DNA of 64,000 nt from Microglena sp. YARC (lineage: Eukaryota; Chlorophyta; Chlorophyceae; Chlamydomonadales; Chlamydomonadaceae): NCBI GenBank assembly GCA_022414725.1, contig JAJSRW010002071.1, positions 62,001 through 126,000 of the forward strand, written 5' to 3'. Position numbers and translations under genes: made by a program. How positions within the stretch are numbered: the first letter of the stretch is position 1; each line of letters starts with the position of its first letter. Of this stretch, positions 7,986 through 18,741 are shown piece after piece. The notes under the pieces are model-generated. The model had not been told where the DNA came from, searched no databases, and worked only from the letters and a program-made list of their open reading frames with translations.

Positions 7986-8225
7986 CCTCTTTTGTGACAA
8001 ACTGGGACATGTTATCTATCTTTCTGATCACAAAGACTTGTTGACTGCAAGCTACTCGTCTTCTGCGGGCGGGCTTTATATGGATCATAGCGTATAAAAT
8101 GGTAATGATGCGACACGTAAACGGTAGCGAAGCACATAAAAGATTGATGTCCAATGATAATGCGTTCCCGATGATAAGATACTTAACTTTCACGCTCAAC
8201 ATAAACACAACTACATTGGTCTTGT

Positions 8226-9218
8226 CTACAAATCAAACATAGAGTTCAATCTCTCCTCCCAATCGTCATCAGAATAACTTAGGCTAAGTAACAAATCATC
8301 GATATCACTATGCCGAACACCTCCATCATCCATCTCTTCTGCCTCCTCACCAAACTGCCTGTGTGCAATCTCACCAGCCTCTACCTCCTCATCAGCCTCT
8401 ACCTCCTCATCAGCCTCTACCTCCTCACCAGACTGCATGTGTGCAATCTCACCAGCCTCTACCTCCTCACCAAACTGCATGTGTGCAATCTCACCAGCCT
8501 CTACCTCCTCACCAGCCTCTACCTCTTCCTCCTCACCAGACTGCATGTGTGCAATCTCACCAGCCTCTACCTCCTCACCTCACCAGACTGCATGTGTGCA
8601 ATCTCACCAGCCTCTACCTCCTCACCAGCCTCTACCTCCTCACCAGACTGCATGTGTGCAATCTCACCAGCCTCTACCTCCTCACCAGCCTCTACCTCCT
8701 CACCAGGACTGCATGTGTGCAATCTCACCAGCCTCTACCTCCTCACCAGACTGCATGTGTGCAATCTCACCAGCCTCTACCTCCTCACCAGCCTCTACCT
8801 CCTCACTAAACTGCATGTGTGCAATCTCACCAGCCTCTACCTCCTCACCAGCCTCTACCTCCTCACCAGCCTCTACCTCCTCACCAGCCTCTACCTCCTC
8901 AGCTACCTCACCATCTTTTCTGTTCTCCTTGTTCATCTTCTTCTGAATGGCGCAGCTACCGCGAAGGACAGCTATCCGTTTATCCGACAATGTGTCCATA
9001 TAACCTGTTGAGCCAAACAATCTCTTAGCGGGCGTCCCGTTCACCTCAGCGTTGTCGTACTCACTGCCATATATTTTTTTCAATGAATATGCATTGAGCG
9101 TCTTCATTTGGGCAGGCTCAGTCTTTCTCTTCTTATCACGCATGGTGCCACTACACCCAGCTTCGTTCTCACTAGGTCGGTTACGTGGTACACGCTCTCG
9201 GGCATTTGTAACACGCAT
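8226..9218 (-). pseudogene. Acidic repeat protein broken by indels
   Basis: Starts at ATG 9218 (MRVTNARER) or 9143 (MRDKKRK). A basic N-terminal region of about 100 residues (KTLNAYSLKKIYG..., ...KMNKENRKDGEVA) is followed by an acidic tandem repeat, with EEVEAGE units of 18 bp and longer 42-bp units EEVEAGEIAHMQSG, and an acidic tail ending ERLNSMFDL. Reading on the minus strand, the frame breaks near 8706 (one extra base) and again near 8580 inside the repeats, so the tail lies in a separate frame (8226-8546). Both breaks are in repeats and may be sequencing errors. The gene may also have been continuous with the repeat gene upstream (9240-10687). The plus-strand frames of 8310-9028 are shadows. 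Function unknown. Confidence 0.5.
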
Positions 9219-9239
9219 GCGGAACCTTCTGTGACGGGA

Positions 9240-10687
9240 GAAGTGGCGGGAGAGGGAGGACCATTGTACCTCCCAACAACAGTGGTGACGGCGAGGGAGG
9301 ACCATTGTCTACCCCCAACAACAGTGGTGACGGGAGAGGAGGACCAGTCTACCCAACAACAGTGGTGACGGGAGAGGGAGGACCATTGTCTACCCCAACA
9401 ACAGTGGTGACGGGAGAGGGAGGACCATTGTCTACCCCAACAACAGTGGTGACGGGAGAGGGAGGACCATTGTCTACCCCAACAACAGTGGTTGACGGGA
9501 GAGGGAGGACCATTGTCTACCCCAACAACAGTGGTGACGGAGAGAGGAGGACCATTGTCTACCCCAACAACAGTGGTGACGGGAGAGGGAGGACCATTGT
9601 CTACCCCAACAACAGTGGTGACGGGAGAGAGGACCATTGTCTACCCCAACAACAGTTGGTGACGGGAGAGGGAGGACCATTGTCTACCCCAACAACAGTG
9701 GTGACGGGAGAGGGAGGACCATTGTCTACCCCAACAACAGTGGTGACGGGAGAGGGAGGACCATTGTCTACCCCAACAACAGTGGTGACGGGAGAGGGAG
9801 GACCATTGGTCTACCCCAACAACAGTGGTGACGGGAGAGGGTAGGACCATTGTCTACCCCAACAACAGTGGTGACGGGGAGAGGGAGGACCATTGTCTAC
9901 CCCACAACAGTGGTGACGGGAGAGGGGAGGACCATTGTCTACCCCAACAACAGTGGTGACGGGAGAGGGGAGGACCATTGTCTACCCCACAACACGGAGA
10001 GAGACAGTGGTGACGGGAGAGGGAGGACCATTGTCTACCCCAACAACAGTGGTGACGGGAGAGGGAGGACCATTGTCTACCCCAACAACAGTGGTGACGG
10101 GAGAGGGAGGACCAACAACAGTTGTCTACCCCAACAACAGTGGTGACGGGAGAGGGAGGACCATTGGTGGTGACGACCATTGTCTAAAAAGCAGTGGCGA
10201 TGTCTCCCCCCAACAACAGGAGGGAGGGAGGACCATTGTCTACCCCAACAACAGTGGTGACGGGAGAGGGAGGACCATCGTCTACCCCAACAGCAGAGGC
10301 GGCTGGAGAGAATAAAGAGTCGAGTCGCATATTAACGCTGGCGAGGAAAGCAGACTCACCAGCGTTAAGGACATAGTCACCCATTGTCATTATGAGCAAG
10401 CGAACAGCTTTTTTTATGTATTGATCTGTATGACTCATACATTGTGCATTCATCAACACACACAATGACTTGAGTTGTGTTGATAAATGCTGACCGTCAA
10501 TGACACTCCTCAATGATCCTCGTACACTATCAAGTACTCCCTCAATAATTTCATCTTTGATAGTTTTCTGCATTTGAAATGAAGGGGGGGGGATTAGTAC
10601 CTCGTCTTCTCCATTTCTGGTAATTACATCACTCAAATACTTTTGGTTTCCTACCAATTGAATGAAATACTTGTGACTTCCTAGCAA
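9240..10687 (-). pseudogene. N-terminal domain plus VDNGPPSPVTTVVG repeat, frame broken
   Basis: A ~100-125-residue N-terminal domain (from ATG 10573, MQKTIKDEIIEGVL; the frame reaches a TTG at 10687) leads into a 14-residue repeat VDNGPPSPVTTVVG encoded by a 42-bp unit of about 24 copies. The 42-bp period keeps frame, and the repeat appears in the same frame at both ends of the array, but many single-base indels now break it (first stop at 10184). The N-terminal domain is helical with no family I recognise. The bases upstream of 10600 already belong to the noncoding satellite, so the shorter start is preferred. Decay or long-read error cannot be told apart here. Confidence 0.45.
9245..10290. 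repeat. 42-bp tandem repeat, about 24 copies
   Basis: Unit contains GGTGACGGGAGAGGGAGGAC and CATTGTCTACCCCAACAACA. Period 42 with scattered 1-3 base indels and one ~10-base insertion near 9990. Encodes the VDNGPPSPVTTVVG repeat on the minus strand. Confidence 0.85.
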
Positions 10688-11480
10688 TGCATTAATGGCT
10701 GAAAGGACATAACAATGTAATTACAAAGCTATATGATTTTTGATACACTCAAATACTTTTTGGTTTTCTGATTTGTACCTCGTTTGTATGATTTCTATTC
10801 AATATCGGTTTATTTGTATACCAATTGATGATACTTGTGACTTCCTAGCATGCATTAATGGCTGAAAGGACATAACAATGTAATTACAAAGCTATATGAT
10901 TTTTGATACACTCAAATACTTTTTTGGTTTTCTGATTTTACGTACCTCGTTTGTATATGATTTCTATTCAATATCGTTTTATTTGTATACTGTGACAATT
11001 GATGATAACTTGAATGACTTTTGTACCTAGCAATGCATTAATGGCTGAAAGGACATAACAATGTAATTACAAAGCTATATGATTTTTGATACACTCAAAT
11101 ATTTTTTGGTTTTCTGATTTGTACCTCGTTTGTATGATTTCTATTCAATATCGGTTTATTTGTATTTCACAAATTGATAATTGATAACTTGTGACTTCCT
11201 AGCCCAAATGCATTAATGGCCTGAAAGGAGACATAACAATGTAATTACAAAGCTATATGGATTTAGCACATTGATACAATGTAATTACTTCAAAATACTT
11301 TTTCGGTTTTCTGATTTGTACCTCGTTTGTATGATTTTCTATTCGAATATCGGTTTATTTGCTATACCCAATTGAATGCATACTTAGTGAACTTCCCTAA
11401 GCAATGCATTAAATGGCTGAAAGGACATAAATAATTACACAAAGCTATATGAATAACAAATACTTTTTGTTTATCCTCTA
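10595..11480 (-). repeat. ~183-bp satellite array, inverted orientation
   Basis: About four to five diverged copies, each with GCATTAATGGCTGAAAGG, GGACATAACAATGTAATTA and CTCAAATACTTTTTGGTTTT. The reverse complement of this unit forms the arrays at 44-54 kb. Copies toward 11300 contain many random indels. Confidence 0.85.
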
Positions 11481-11880
11481 CACTCGTTTGGATGATGGAT
11501 AAAAATGATAATGACTATCACCAATTAAAATGGCTAAAGTATTGACAATGCCTATTAGTACTGAAGTAGCCTCGTAGCCAAAGGTAAAATGAATTATAAA
11601 TACATTAATCGTTTAGGCTCACCTCACTATGTTCCCATTAGAGGACCTAGACGGATGAAAAATCGAGGAGGCGGGGGGGAGATATCTGCGGATGTTCGAA
11701 TGAAAATGGTATAAGGTCTTACCAAATGATTGGGGAAATAATTTTGATTTTGAAACACATGGGGAATGAAGCATGGTGCCCAAGATAAACACACGGGGAG
11801 GGATCTAAGGATCTATCGACAAATCGTGGAAGTGTCTAGTCTCCTCTCGTGAAGTCGTGTCACGAAGAAATCCATGCAGC
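11481..11880. other. Non-coding spacer
   Basis: I see no gene, no convincing hairpin and no clear tandem unit. The right part (from about 11760) already shows pieces of the next repeat (GAAGCATGGTGC). Confidence 0.5.
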
Positions 11881-13045
11881 GAAAGGTTTTCGACAAATGA
11901 AGCATGGTGCAGCAAGGTAAACAAGTTGGGCAGGGATTAAAAGAATCTATTCAACTCGCGGAGGCCTGTCCAGAATCCTAACACGAAGAGTCTCGAACAT
12001 GAAGCATGTGCGCAAGGGATTCTTGGGTGCAAGTAAACAAGTGGGGGAAGGGGAATAAAAGAATCTATCAACTCGCGGAGAGTTCCAGAAATCCTGATCA
12101 CGAAGAGTCTCGAACATGAAGCATGGTGCCAAGGTTCAAACAAGTGCGGGAAGGGGATAAAGAAATCTATCAACTCGCGGAGTGTCCAGAGCTGATCCTA
12201 TCACGAAGAGTCTCTCGAACATGAAGCATCAAGGTCGCAAGGCAAAACAAGTTGGGAAAACGGGAGTAAAAGAAGAATCTATTCAACTCGCGAGTGAATC
12301 CAGAAATCCTATCACGAAGAGTCTCGAACATGAAGCATGGTGCAAGGTAAACAAGTGGGGAAGGGGATAAAAGAATCTATCAACTCGCGGAGTGTCCAGA
12401 AATCCTATCACGAAGAGGAGTCTCGCGGAACATGAAAGCATGGTGCAAGGTATAAACAAGTGGGAAACGGAAGGGGATAAAAGAATCTATCAACTCGCGG
12501 AGTGTCCAGAAATCCAATCACGAAGAGTCTCGAACATGAAGCATGGTGCAAGGTAAACAAGTTGGGAAGGGGATAAAAGAATCTATCAACTCGCGGAGTG
12601 TCCAGAAATCCAATCACGAAGAGTCTCGAACATGAAGCATGGTGCAAGGTTACAAACCAAGTAAGTGGGGGGGGGAAAAAGGGATAAAAGAATCTATCAA
12701 TCTGCGAGTGTCCAGTGTCCCAAATCACAATCACCGAAGAGTACTCGAACATGAAGCATTGGTGCAAGGTATAAATGGGGAAAGCGCGGATAAAAAGAAT
12801 ACTATCAACTCGCCGGAGTGTCCAGAAATCCAATCGGAAGAGTCGACGAACATGTGAAGCAGGTGCAAGGTAAATAAGCGGCCGGGAAGGGGAAAAAGAA
12901 TCTTATACAAACTCGCGGAGTGTCCAGAATCCAATCACGAAGAGTCCTCGAACCATTGAAGCATGGTGCAAGGTAAATTAACTCACAGTGGGCTGCGGGA
13001 AGGGGATAAAAGAATCTATCAACATCGCGGAGTGTCTCACATGTC
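11881..13045. repeat. ~95-bp tandem repeat, about 12 copies
   Basis: Unit includes GAATCTATCAACTCGCGGAG, TGTCCAGAAATCC, CACGAAGAGTCTCGAACATG and GAAGCATGGTGCAAGG, then a G-rich AAGTGGGAAGGGGATAAAA. Copies differ by many single-base indels. The short frames on both strands are repeat shadows. Confidence 0.85.
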
Positions 13046-13224
13046 GAATAGTCCTAGGGGCATGCAAAGTGCGGTATGCCCTGTGGGTGAAATCCAATAT
13101 CCAAATATCCCAATTATCCAATAGCCAATAGGCAATAGGGGGATGCGTCAAAAGTTGGCCAATATCCAATATTCCAATAGCCAATAGGGGGGTGTGTGTG
13201 GGAATGATGCGTTAGGGAATTCGC

Positions 13225-13460
13225 GCAGCTAAAGGAAGGAAGGGAGAGCGTAAAGGATAGCAAGGCATGCGTAAAGAAGGACATGATGCGTAAAGGAAGG
13301 AATGATGCCAATACGTAAAAGGAAGGAATGATGCGTAAAGGAAGGAATGATGCGTAAGGAAGGAAGAAGATGCCCGTAAATCGAAGGAAAGATGCGTAAA
13401 GGAAGGAAGGATGCGTAAAGGAAGGAAGGATGCGTAAAGAAAGGAAGGATGTTGTAGAAT
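13225..13460. repeat. 18-bp tandem repeat
   Basis: GATGCGTAAAGGAAGGAA repeated about 12 times with small indels. Just before it (13090-13195) are several copies of CCAATATCCAATAGCCAATA. The minus frames rich in SFLPLRI are shadows. Confidence 0.8.
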
Positions 13461-13554
13461 TAATGGGATGATGCTGAGGGAAGCAGGTGGCAAGAGCCGC
13501 GAAGATAGAGAACAAAGATAGTGAATAATGAGCGGGGAGGGGGTATATACGGGT

Positions 13555-13712
13555 ACGAGGGATTTAAGGGACGAGGGATGGCTGAGAGGATTTACGAGCA
13601 CGAGGGCAGGATGGCTGAGAGGGATTTACGGGACGATGGATGGCTGAGAGGGATTTACGGGACGATGGATGGCTGAGAGGGATTTACGGGACGAGGGATG
13701 GCTGAGAGTAGG
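13555..13712. repeat. ~29-bp tandem repeat
   Basis: About five copies of GGGATTTACGGGACGATGGA followed by TGGCTGAGA. Confidence 0.8.
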
Positions 13713-14430
13713 TTAGATCGGTTAGTTCATTGGCTTATATACTCTTATCGTACTGGTGGATACATTGTTTCCGACGTGAGTCCACTTAAAATCCGTTCCG
13801 CAATGAAAGTTTATACATAGCGAAAAAATCGAAGAAAATCATGTGCCGACGATGGTGTTAAATGTGCATGGGCTCACAAATATGCTTTTCCCCCCTGCTT
13901 CCAACGAATTGATCGCATGGAATGGATGGTATGCTTTCATTCGAGGTCTGGCCAACAACAATGTGAAAAATGAGGTCAATTTAAAAAAAAACATCAAATG
14001 ATTCGGCAATGAATGTAGCTTTCATATCTACTATTTACATGCTGGATACAACACAACTTCAAGCTCGCCCCAAATTGCCTCCGTCACGTACCATCGCATC
14101 GGAGAGTGCCCTGTATGCCTATCATAAAGCATTCCCCTCTTATTCGCATCCCTTTGTGGATCTAAAGTGCCTCATTTCGAGTGCAGGGGAGTGTAACAAC
14201 TTCACTTCAAGTGGTACAAAATAGCATTGGCCCTACACAATGAAGGATCTTGTTCGACCTGCCGTGTCAAGTGGGTATATCCACTTTGATAGACATGGCA
14301 ACGGGTCAGGTCGAACAATATCCTTCCAGGATTCTGCGTATTCTTGATATGCTTCGAGATTCCTCTTAACAGGACTGTGTAATGCTATTCATCTACCCTA
14401 GCATAATTGTCTCCTTCCCTTTCCTCTACT
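13713..14430. other. Spacer with one doubtful frame
   Basis: Less repetitive sequence between two arrays. A 71-aa plus frame at 14009-14224 (MNVAFISTIYML...) has no motif and no promoter, and I do not call it. An imperfect inverted repeat (TTGTTCGACCTG near 14251 against CAGGTCGAACAA near 14297) flanks GTGTCAAGTGGGTATATCCACTTTGATAG, and it is large enough to form a stem-loop. Confidence 0.4.
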
Positions 14431-16672
14431 AGATTGGTCTCCACTTCGGTCCGAAGGTGACAGTTCGCGGATTCACTAGTCCCGAGTGGTGTGTTTATCC
14501 ACTCCAAGTAAGAAATAGAATCGGCCATCCACTTATGTCCGAAGGTGACAAGTTCGCGGATTTCACTAGTCCCGAAAAAGTGGTGTGTTTTATTGTGTCC
14601 ACTCCAAGTAAGAAATAGATTTGGCCTCCACTTATGTCCGAAGGTGACAGTTCGCGGATTTCACTAGTCCCGAGTGGGGTGTGTTTTATCCACTCCAAGT
14701 AAGAAATAGATTCGGCCTCCACTTATGTCCGAAGGTGACAGTTTCGCGGATTCACTAGTCCCGAGTGGTGTGTGTTTATACCACTCCAAGTAAGAAATAG
14801 ATCGTGCCTCCACTTATGTCCGAAGGTGACAGTTCGCGGATTCACTAGTCCCGAGTGGTGTGTGTTAGTCCACTCCAAGTAAGAAATAAGATCGGCCTCC
14901 ACTTATGTCCGAAGGTGACAGTTCGCGGATTCACTAGTCCCGAGTGGTGTGTTTACAATCCACAGTTCCAAGTAAGAAATAGATCGGCCTCCACTTATGT
15001 CCGTCCCGAAGTAGTGACAGTTCGCGGATCTCACTTAGTCCCGAGCTGGTTCTGTGTTTATCCACTCCAATGTAAGAATTAGATCGGTCCTCCACTTATG
15101 TCCGAAGGTGACAGTTCGCGGATTCACTAGATCCCCGAGTGGATGTGTTTATCCACTCCAAGTAAATTAATTAGAAATAGATCGGCCTCCACTTATGTCC
15201 CGAAGGTGACAGTTCAAGCGGATTCACTAGTCCCGAGTGGTGTGTTTTATCCACTCCTAGTAAAGCAAATAGATCGGCCAAGATCTACTTTATGTCCTAA
15301 GGTGACAGTTCGCGGATTCACTATCCCGAGTGGTGTGTTTATCCCACTCCAAGTAAGAAATAGATCGGCCTCCACTTATGTCCGAAGGTGACAGTTCGCG
15401 GATTCACTAGTCCCGAGTGGTGTGTTTATCCACTCCAAGTAAGAAATAGATCGGCCTCACACTAATGTCCGAAGGTGACAGTTCGCGGATTTACCTAGTC
15501 CAGTGGTGTGTTTATCCACTCCTAGTTAGAAATAGATCGGCCTCTACTTATGTCCTAAGGTGACAGTTCGCGGATTCACTAGTCCCGAGTGGTGTGTTTA
15601 TCCACTCCTAGTTAGAAATAGATCGTCCTCTACTTATGTCCTAAGGTGACAGTTCGCGGATTCACTAGTCCCGAGTGGTGTGTTTATCCACTCCTAGTTA
15701 GAAATAGATCGTCCTCTACTTATGTCCTAAGGGACAGTTCGCGGATTCACTAGAGAATCCACTCCAAGTTAGAAATAGATCGCCTCCACTTATGTCCGAA
15801 GTGACAGTTCGCGGATTCACTAGTCCCGAGTGGTGTGTTTATCCACTCCAAGTAAGAAATAGATCGGCCTCCACTTATGTCCGAAGGTGACAGTTCGCGG
15901 ATTCACTAGTCCCGAGTGGTGTGTTTATCCACTCCAAGTAAGAAATAGATCGGCCTCCACTTATGTCCGAAGGTGACAGTTCGCGGATTCACTAGTCCCG
16001 AGTGGTGTGTTTATCCACTCCAAGTAAGAAATAGATCGGCCTCCACTTATGTCCGAAGGTGACAGTTCGCGGATTCACTAGTCCCGAGTGGTGTGTTTAT
16101 CCACTCCAAGTAAGAAATAGATCGGCCTCCACTAATGTCCGAAGGTGACAGTTCGCGGATTTACTAGTCCCGAGTGGTGTGTTTTATCCACTCCTAGTTA
16201 GAAATAGATCGGCCTCTACTTATGTCCTAAGGTGACAGTTCGCGGATTCACTAGTCCCGAGTGGTGTGTTTATCCACTCCTAGTTAGAAATAGATCGTCC
16301 TCTACTTATGTCCTAAGGTGACAGTTCGCGGATTCACTAGTCCCGAGTGGTGTGTTTATCCACTCCTAGTTAGAAATAGATCGTCCTCTACTTATGTCCT
16401 AAGGTGACAGTTCGCGGATTCACTAGTCCCGAGTGGTGTGTTTATCCACTCCAAGTAAGAAATAGATCGGCCTCCACTTATGTCCGAAGGTGACAGTTCG
16501 CGGATTCACTAGTCCCGAGTGGTGTGTTTATCCACTCCAAGTAAGAAATAGATCGGCCTCTACTTATGTCCTAAGGTGACAGTTCGCGGATTCACTAGTC
16601 CCGAGTGGTGTGTTTATCCACTCCAAGTAAGAAATAGATCGGCCTCTACTTATGTCCTAAGGTGACATAAGA
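14430..16672. repeat. 86-bp tandem repeat, about 26 copies
   Basis: Unit contains TCCGAAGGTGACAGTTCGCG, GATTCACTAGTCCCGAGTGG and TGTGTTTATCCACTCCAAGT. Each unit holds the inverted pair GAGTGG...CCACTC that can fold. Two subtypes alternate in blocks (CTCCAAGTAAGAAA with TCCGAAGG; CTCCTAGTTAGAAA with TCCTAAGG), giving a higher-order pattern. For example, the same mutated unit with CACTAATGTCC recurs at ~15460 and ~16132. Exact 86-bp spacing right of ~15.8 kb, ragged spacing left of it. Confidence 0.9.
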
Positions 16673-16705
16673 GAATATAATGGAATAACAGGGTTTTCAG
16701 AGCGG
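16670..16705 (+). mobile_element. Solo right end of the IS607-type element
   Basis: AGAGAATATAATGGAATAAC through CAGAGCGG matches the last 36 bases of the complete elements. It directly interrupts the end of the 86-bp array. Confidence 0.8.
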
Positions 16706-16754
16706 AATAGCTCGTAACATAAAAAAAATACTAGTTCTCCTTGTAATTTGTTAT

Positions 16755-17477
16755 TTATATACCTATCATTAGTTTGTTGAAAAGATCAAACAGTGATGAT
16801 TGTACGTTGTTCCAAAACTCTGTATCGAAAGGGATGATAGTTTCTCTAGTTTCACCCATGTAATTTTCTACATGGATAGATTGTTTAGCACCAAATATGA
16901 TCATATATGCATGGACCTGTACTAGTTCGTACAATGGTACGCCTAAAAAACGGTTCATCCTGTTTTTGATTTCAATTATACTACCATCGCTAGATAAACC
17001 ATCGTGTCTCCCGCCTAAGCGAATGTCAACATTGTTAATTGTGAACAAATGGTGTGATATGAATTCGTCATTTTTGTGGATCCTTATGTCGTTTTTTGTT
17101 GCAACGTGTTGTCGAATGTTTTCTTCTTCCTTTATACCCTGTTTTTTATATAATTCGCTCTTGATATGGTTCAATAAGTCCGTATCCTTATACTTGTCTA
17201 TTAGACTGTCTAGCACATTGTTAAGGATTTCAACATTATCATACTCTTTACCGATAATATCGTTTATGTACACCTGATCATCTATATCCATGTTCTTTAT
17301 TTTCTCTGTGTTTTCTTCTTGAAACGTCTTGTAGGCTTCGCTTTTCCTCAAAGAATTATATTCATCTATCATATCGTTTTGGTCTACATATTTGTGCATC
17401 CCAATACATCCTGCTAGTTTAGACGCAAAAACAGTAACACTGTCTCCCGTATCAATCAGCCAACTAGTTTTGATCAT
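16755..17477 (-). CDS. PD-(D/E)XK-type nuclease
   Basis: 240 aa. The catalytic pattern sits near the C-terminus: Asp159 in GGRHDG, then Glu169-x-Lys171 in IIEIKNR, then Gln187 in YELVQVHAYM, the arrangement of the lambda-exonuclease/Cas4-like part of the superfamily. The N-terminal half (residues 1-130) is charged and helical, possibly for DNA or protein binding. The family cuts or resects DNA with Mg2+. In giant viruses such proteins are assigned to recombination, repair or host DNA degradation, and which applies here is open. Start MIKTSWLIDTGDSVT is plausible. It is divergent from the oxygenase gene, with a ~120-bp shared upstream region. Confidence 0.75.
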   Translation of the reverse strand: MIKTSWLIDTGDSVTVFASKLAGCIGMHKYVDQNDMIDEYNSLRKSEAYKTFQEENTEKIKNMDIDDQVYINDIIGKEYDNVEILNNVLDSLIDKYKDTDLLNHIKSELYKKQGIKEEENIRQHVATKNDIRIHKNDEFISHHLFTINNVDIRLGGRHDGLSSDGSIIEIKNRMNRFLGVPLYELVQVHAYMIIFGAKQSIHVENYMGETRETIIPFDTEFWNNVQSSLFDLFNKLMIGI

Positions 17478-17595
17478 ATTGTTATTCTAAGTATTTGAAC
17501 TTGACATACTCTTATTTCACTTTTTATCATATTAACAGTACCTAGTACACGTGGTCACCAGACATACAGACAGGCAATTAGTAAAAAAATTGATA

Positions 17596-18645
17596 ATGAA
17601 AAATGATGTTTTTACACTTTACAATGTTACTCTATCTACGAACAAAGCTAACTCATTGCAAATGAACAAATCCAATAAACTTATAAATGAAGGATTTCTA
17701 GTCATCAATCCCAAATGGATGACGAATGAATTACGCATAGAGCTACGTGATGAGTTCGTGCAAACATGTCGCACGTTCCCCGAATTTCATTCTCCCAAAG
17801 ACGACATATATGTCCTTGGCGGCTTCTCAGCATTGGGGAATCCAGGATCGTTCCACAACCCCTTTGTAAGAAAGCTTAGACAATGGGTGATGTGGTCTGT
17901 TGTACCTGTTTTAAAACGACTAGCAAATGGCCGGAAGCTTGAACAGGTGATGGACAGGATGATGTTCCGGACAAATGGAAAAGTGATAGCGGGTGAAACA
18001 TGGCACAGGGACGAAGCTCCCAAGGCAGATGACACAGATGATGTGTTTGGTGGATGGATAAACCTAGACGCTACTAGCAATTTCTTCTCGTGTATCCCGG
18101 GAACCCATAAAGGAGTCTCTAAGCACTCTGGGTTCGGTAAAGAAAAAGTAACGGATGGATACTCAATAAATAAGAAACGAGTCGAGGTTCCTCCTGGTCA
18201 CATCATTGTGTTTTACGAAAGAATTCTACATGAAGTCAACAAGACAAAGGCTCCTAATGAGGGAATAACTCGGTTATTCTTGGGATGGCGCCTAACACAT
18301 GACGGTAGTAGTATACTAGAAAATTTGGAAGACATATGTAAGTCGCAAGGAGTTCCTAGACTGAAGTCATATCAGATCCCTGCAATGTACTCCGTATATC
18401 ACAAGATCGTCTGGGTAGACATGTTGTTATCTTTCTCGGAAACATTCCAGAAAGAGTGTCTAGCTCTTCAACATGTAAAAGGCAACGAAGTCAGCATTGT
18501 TCCGATGTACATGTCCTCTCTGAAAAGCATGGGTTTGTCTATGTATCCGAGATATAAGAGCAGTGAAAGAGCTATATACACCCCTAATACAAAGTGGAAA
18601 CTAGTGTTTCCTGGTTCTGATGAAAGATATATTTTGGAGATGTAA
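17596..18645 (+). CDS. 2OG-Fe(II) oxygenase, phytanoyl-CoA dioxygenase-like
   Basis: 349 aa from ATG 17596. The frame is open to a GTG at 17551, and the AAAAAAATTGA box at 17585-17593 just before this ATG could instead be promoter, which would favour ATG 17662. Iron ligands are visible as H137-x-D139 (TWHRDEAP) and H212 (RILHEVNK), with a candidate 2-oxoglutarate-binding Arg226 in GITRLFLGW. The jelly-roll segments VPPGHIIVFYERILHEV and IPGTHKGVS are typical of the phytanoyl-CoA dioxygenase group, whose members hydroxylate lipids or small molecules. Substrate unknown. The gene lies between a nuclease and the phosphodiesterase, in the same orientation as the latter. Confidence 0.75.
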   Translation: MKNDVFTLYNVTLSTNKANSLQMNKSNKLINEGFLVINPKWMTNELRIELRDEFVQTCRTFPEFHSPKDDIYVLGGFSALGNPGSFHNPFVRKLRQWVMWSVVPVLKRLANGRKLEQVMDRMMFRTNGKVIAGETWHRDEAPKADDTDDVFGGWINLDATSNFFSCIPGTHKGVSKHSGFGKEKVTDGYSINKKRVEVPPGHIIVFYERILHEVNKTKAPNEGITRLFLGWRLTHDGSSILENLEDICKSQGVPRLKSYQIPAMYSVYHKIVWVDMLLSFSETFQKECLALQHVKGNEVSIVPMYMSSLKSMGLSMYPRYKSSERAIYTPNTKWKLVFPGSDERYILEM

Positions 18646-18741
18646 AATATTTTAAAAAAACCACAAATCTAAAAAAATAACCTATATTTATCCGCTCATT
18701 AATACAAATCATGCATTTGATAATTTTTGTTCATTTTATTT

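Noticed and set aside
8310..9028. Plus-strand TSLYLL / HQPLPPHQ / SPASTSS repeat frames
   Set aside because: Three frames of the same array without unique flanks. The minus-strand EEVEAGE frame joins unique N- and C-terminal sequence.
9305..10315. Plus-strand TPTTVVTGEGGP and NNSGDGRGRT frames
   Set aside because: Mirror frames of the 42-bp array; the minus strand leads into a real N-terminal domain.
11881..13045. Short minus-strand frames with HASCSRLFVIGFLDT
   Set aside because: Come entirely from the 95-bp repeat, change frame at every indel and have no unique flank.
14009..14224. 71-aa plus frame between repeat arrays
   Set aside because: No motif, no promoter and chance length for an unconstrained spacer of this size.
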